NCBI GenBank assembly: GCA_046728935.1
Contig: JBKPFS010000048.1
Location: 1-6,352, forward strand
Direction: 5' to 3'
Source: DATAFO01 sp046728935
GTDB taxonomy: Bacteria > Actinomycetota > Thermoleophilia > Solirubrobacterales > 70-9
DNA length: 6,352 nt
In this document: positions 5,057-6,352 of the stretch, piece after piece
Position numbering within the stretch: the stretch's first letter is position 1
How the letters are laid out: each line of letters starts with the position of its first letter
The notes under the pieces: generated by a model
Told to the model about the DNA's origin: nothing
The model's input: only the letters and a program-made list of their open reading frames with translations
The model's database searches: none
Position numbers and translations under genes: made by a program

Positions 5057-5377
5057 TCAGTCGAGCAGCGTGGCGGCTTGGGCGATCAGCTTCCACTGGG
5101 CGTGCCAGTCGTCGCCGATCGTGCCCAGGACGAGCCATGTCGCGCCGGCGTCGGCGTACGCCGCGAACCGCTCGGCAGCCTGCGCCGGTGTGCCCGTGAT
5201 CGGAAGGTCAACGGCGTCCTCGGGCGGGATGCCGCGGCCGTCGATGAGTGAGGCGACCAACTGGTCGATGCGCGGGTCCGTCGCGTCGGCGCCGAGCAGA
5301 GCGCTGGCGCCAACGGCGATCTGCGCCGTCTGGGGGAGCTGGCGGGCGCCGTGCGCGATCTGCTGCGCCGACGGGAC
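5057..5377 (-). pseudogene. C-terminal third of an LLM-class flavin-dependent oxidoreductase
   Basis: The minus frame ending at TGA 5057-5059 reads QIAHGARQLPQTAQIAVGAS, then DATDPRIDQLVASLIDG, GTPAQAAERFAAYADAG, LVLGTIGDDWHAQW and KLIAQAATLLD at the stop. This is the end of luciferase-like (F420/FMN-dependent) monooxygenases, whose C-terminal helices close the TIM barrel. Only about 107 of the usual 290-330 residues are present. To the right the homology ends near 5377 and is replaced by an inverted piece of an LLM N-terminus. The segment QLPQTAQIAV also looks shortened relative to the family. No start codon or flavin-binding part is available, so no active enzyme is expected. The family is clear; the substrate is unknown. 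Confidence 0.75.
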
Positions 5378-5381
5378 AGCG

Positions 5382-5480
5382 GCGGACACGCGCGAGCAGG
5401 CCCGACACGCCGAGCGGCTCGGCCTCGACGGCATCTTCGTGGGCGACCACCTCAAGCCGGCCGGACCCTACCCGGAGAGC
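5382..5480 (+). pseudogene. Inverted fragment of an LLM-class oxidoreductase N-terminus
   Basis: On the + strand this 33-codon stretch reads ADTREQARHAERLGLDG, then IFVGDHLKPAGPYPES. This is the first helix and second strand of luciferase-like oxidoreductases, where E-x-x-G-x-D-x-x-x-x-x-D-H is a hallmark. The neighbouring LLM C-terminal piece is on the opposite strand, starting only a few bases to the left. The frame before and after has no LLM similarity. Both pieces could come from one gene that suffered an inversion plus loss of its middle. Confidence 0.7.
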
Positions 5481-5646
5481 ATCAAGCGGGAACGTCTGGG
5501 CGATCGTGGGGCGCAGCGTGCCGGGCGCGGCGAGCTCCAGCGGCTCCGCGTCAGGCCCCGCAGGAGCTCGGGGCTGGGCGGGACCGCTGAGGATCGTCAC
5601 GCCGCGCGCCGCGGCGTCCTCGTCGGTGATCGGCGAGAACGCGCCG

Positions 5647-5654
<8 letters not shown>
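5478..5654 (-). pseudogene. C-terminal fragment of a zinc-type alcohol dehydrogenase/quinone reductase (MDR)
   Basis: The minus frame between an upstream TGA (5670-5672) and the junction at about 5478 reads IENGAFSPITDEDAAARGV, TILSGPAQP, and LAAPGTLRPTIAQTFPLDA. The segment G-x-L-R-P-x-I-A-Q-T-F-P-L followed by an Ala is typical near the C-terminus of NADPH-dependent MDR oxidoreductases, just before the A-x-A-H-x-x-L-E helix and the G-K-x-V-L end. Both of those are missing, as are the catalytic N-terminal part and the Rossmann motif. The piece is cut on both sides by other gene fragments. The family assignment rests on this short motif only. Confidence 0.5.
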
Positions 5655-5964
<310 letters not shown>

Positions 5965-5967
5965 TGC

Positions 5968-6351
5968 TCAGAATGCGTTCGAGACCGACTTCCACTCCCG
6001 GAGGCGCTGCGCGATGAGCTCGGCCCGCTCTTCCTCGCTCCCGCCGTCGAGCACCTGGAGGTCTGAGGGGTCGGCTCGAAGGTAGACGCCGGCGGTTCGG
6101 GCATTCAGCCCGGCGTCGCGATCCGACCGTGTCGTCCAGTACCCGGTGGCGCGGTCGGCGGTTTCGATCCTGATCTCGCCGGTGCCCTCGAGCTGCGGGG
6201 CATTCGGGGCCCGAGGGCGCTCGCCCTTCCAGAAGTAGAAGATGCTGGCCGGATCCCTGCGCTCCTTCGCAGCCTCGCTCCAGTAACGGGCCGACAGGGT
6301 GCCGTCCTCCTGCCAGGCCCGGCCGGTCACGTTCAGGCCACCGTCGCGGTC
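5968..6351 (-). CDS. Unrecognised beta-rich protein, 5' end outside the window
   Basis: The minus frame is open from the window edge to TGA 5968-5970. It begins DRDGGLNVTGRAWQEDG and continues with ASIFYFWKGERP, LEGTGEIRIE, ATGYWTTRSD, NARTAGVYLRAD and ends REWKSVSNAF. A GTG at 6330 lies inside the apparent domain, so the true start is probably outside the window. The alternation of short strands with Gly/Trp/Tyr and the final N-x-R-T-x-G-x-x-x-x-R motif suggest a compact beta-barrel. From memory this faintly resembles the C-terminal domain of Cap15-like SMODS-associated effectors, but no transmembrane part is in view and this remains a guess. Its stop codon directly precedes the AraC remnant on the same strand. 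Coding quality is good; function is unknown. Confidence 0.6.
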   Translation of the reverse strand, partial: DRDGGLNVTGRAWQEDGTLSARYWSEAAKERRDPASIFYFWKGERPRAPNAPQLEGTGEIRIETADRATGYWTTRSDRDAGLNARTAGVYLRADPSDLQVLDGGSEEERAELIAQRLREWKSVSNAF

Positions 6352-6352
6352 C

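Noticed and set aside
4656..5138. 160-codon minus ORF in the gene-poor stretch
   Set aside because: No Shine-Dalgarno, no recognisable motif and no coding-like composition. It also overlaps the end of the LLM relic in another frame.

Overview
The window is high-GC throughout and its readable genes have strongly GC-rich third codon positions. Gene content (a secreted GH-like protein with an Ig-like tail, Thr-rich secreted-type repeats, a soil-actinobacterial type of tyrosine recombinase, LLM-flavin/AraC/MDR remnants) suggests a soil or groundwater actinobacterium, perhaps of the Thermoleophilia (Solirubrobacter/Gaiella-like). That placement is an inference from memory of family features; no marker gene here proves it.

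Left part (1-3284). A broken SAM-methyltransferase motif I fragment enters from the left edge on the + strand. Facing it is a minus-strand block. It holds, in transcription order, a 5'-truncated gene ending in three 11-residue Thr/Glu repeats (stop at 2874), a small ORF that is essentially only the C-terminal TGS domain of YchF (2749-2453), an exported putative glycoside hydrolase (2411-831), and an unrecognised 221-residue protein with a poly-Gly tail (799-134). The last has a clear ribosome-binding site 9 nt before a GTG start, 31 bp after the hydrolase stop, so those two are probably co-transcribed.

Middle (3260-4541). A + strand tyrosine recombinase retains every catalytic residue (R, K, HxxR, H, Y). 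Its N-terminal end is damaged: a TAG where the family context expects Trp, and one nucleotide missing about 60 bp further on. Translation could restart at ATG 3442. The 3' end of the gene carries a dense set of direct and inverted repeats, and its stop codon lies inside the 5' end of a tRNA gene with anticodon GAC (Val). The tRNA has perfect stems but C instead of U at position 33. It is followed by a UACG-tetraloop terminator-like hairpin. This is the layout of a tRNA-associated integrative element or its scar.

Right part (4542-6352). About 500 bp without a convincing gene is followed by a mosaic of gene pieces: the C-terminal third of a luciferase-like (LLM) flavin oxidoreductase on the minus strand, an about 100 bp piece of an LLM N-terminus in the opposite orientation, a C-terminal piece of a zinc-type alcohol dehydrogenase/quinone reductase, and the second helix-turn-helix half of an AraC regulator. 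The window ends inside an unrecognised beta-rich minus-strand protein. The best overall reading is a recombination hot spot around a tRNA and a decaying integrase, littered with gene relics. No complete new defence or metabolic system can be demonstrated.
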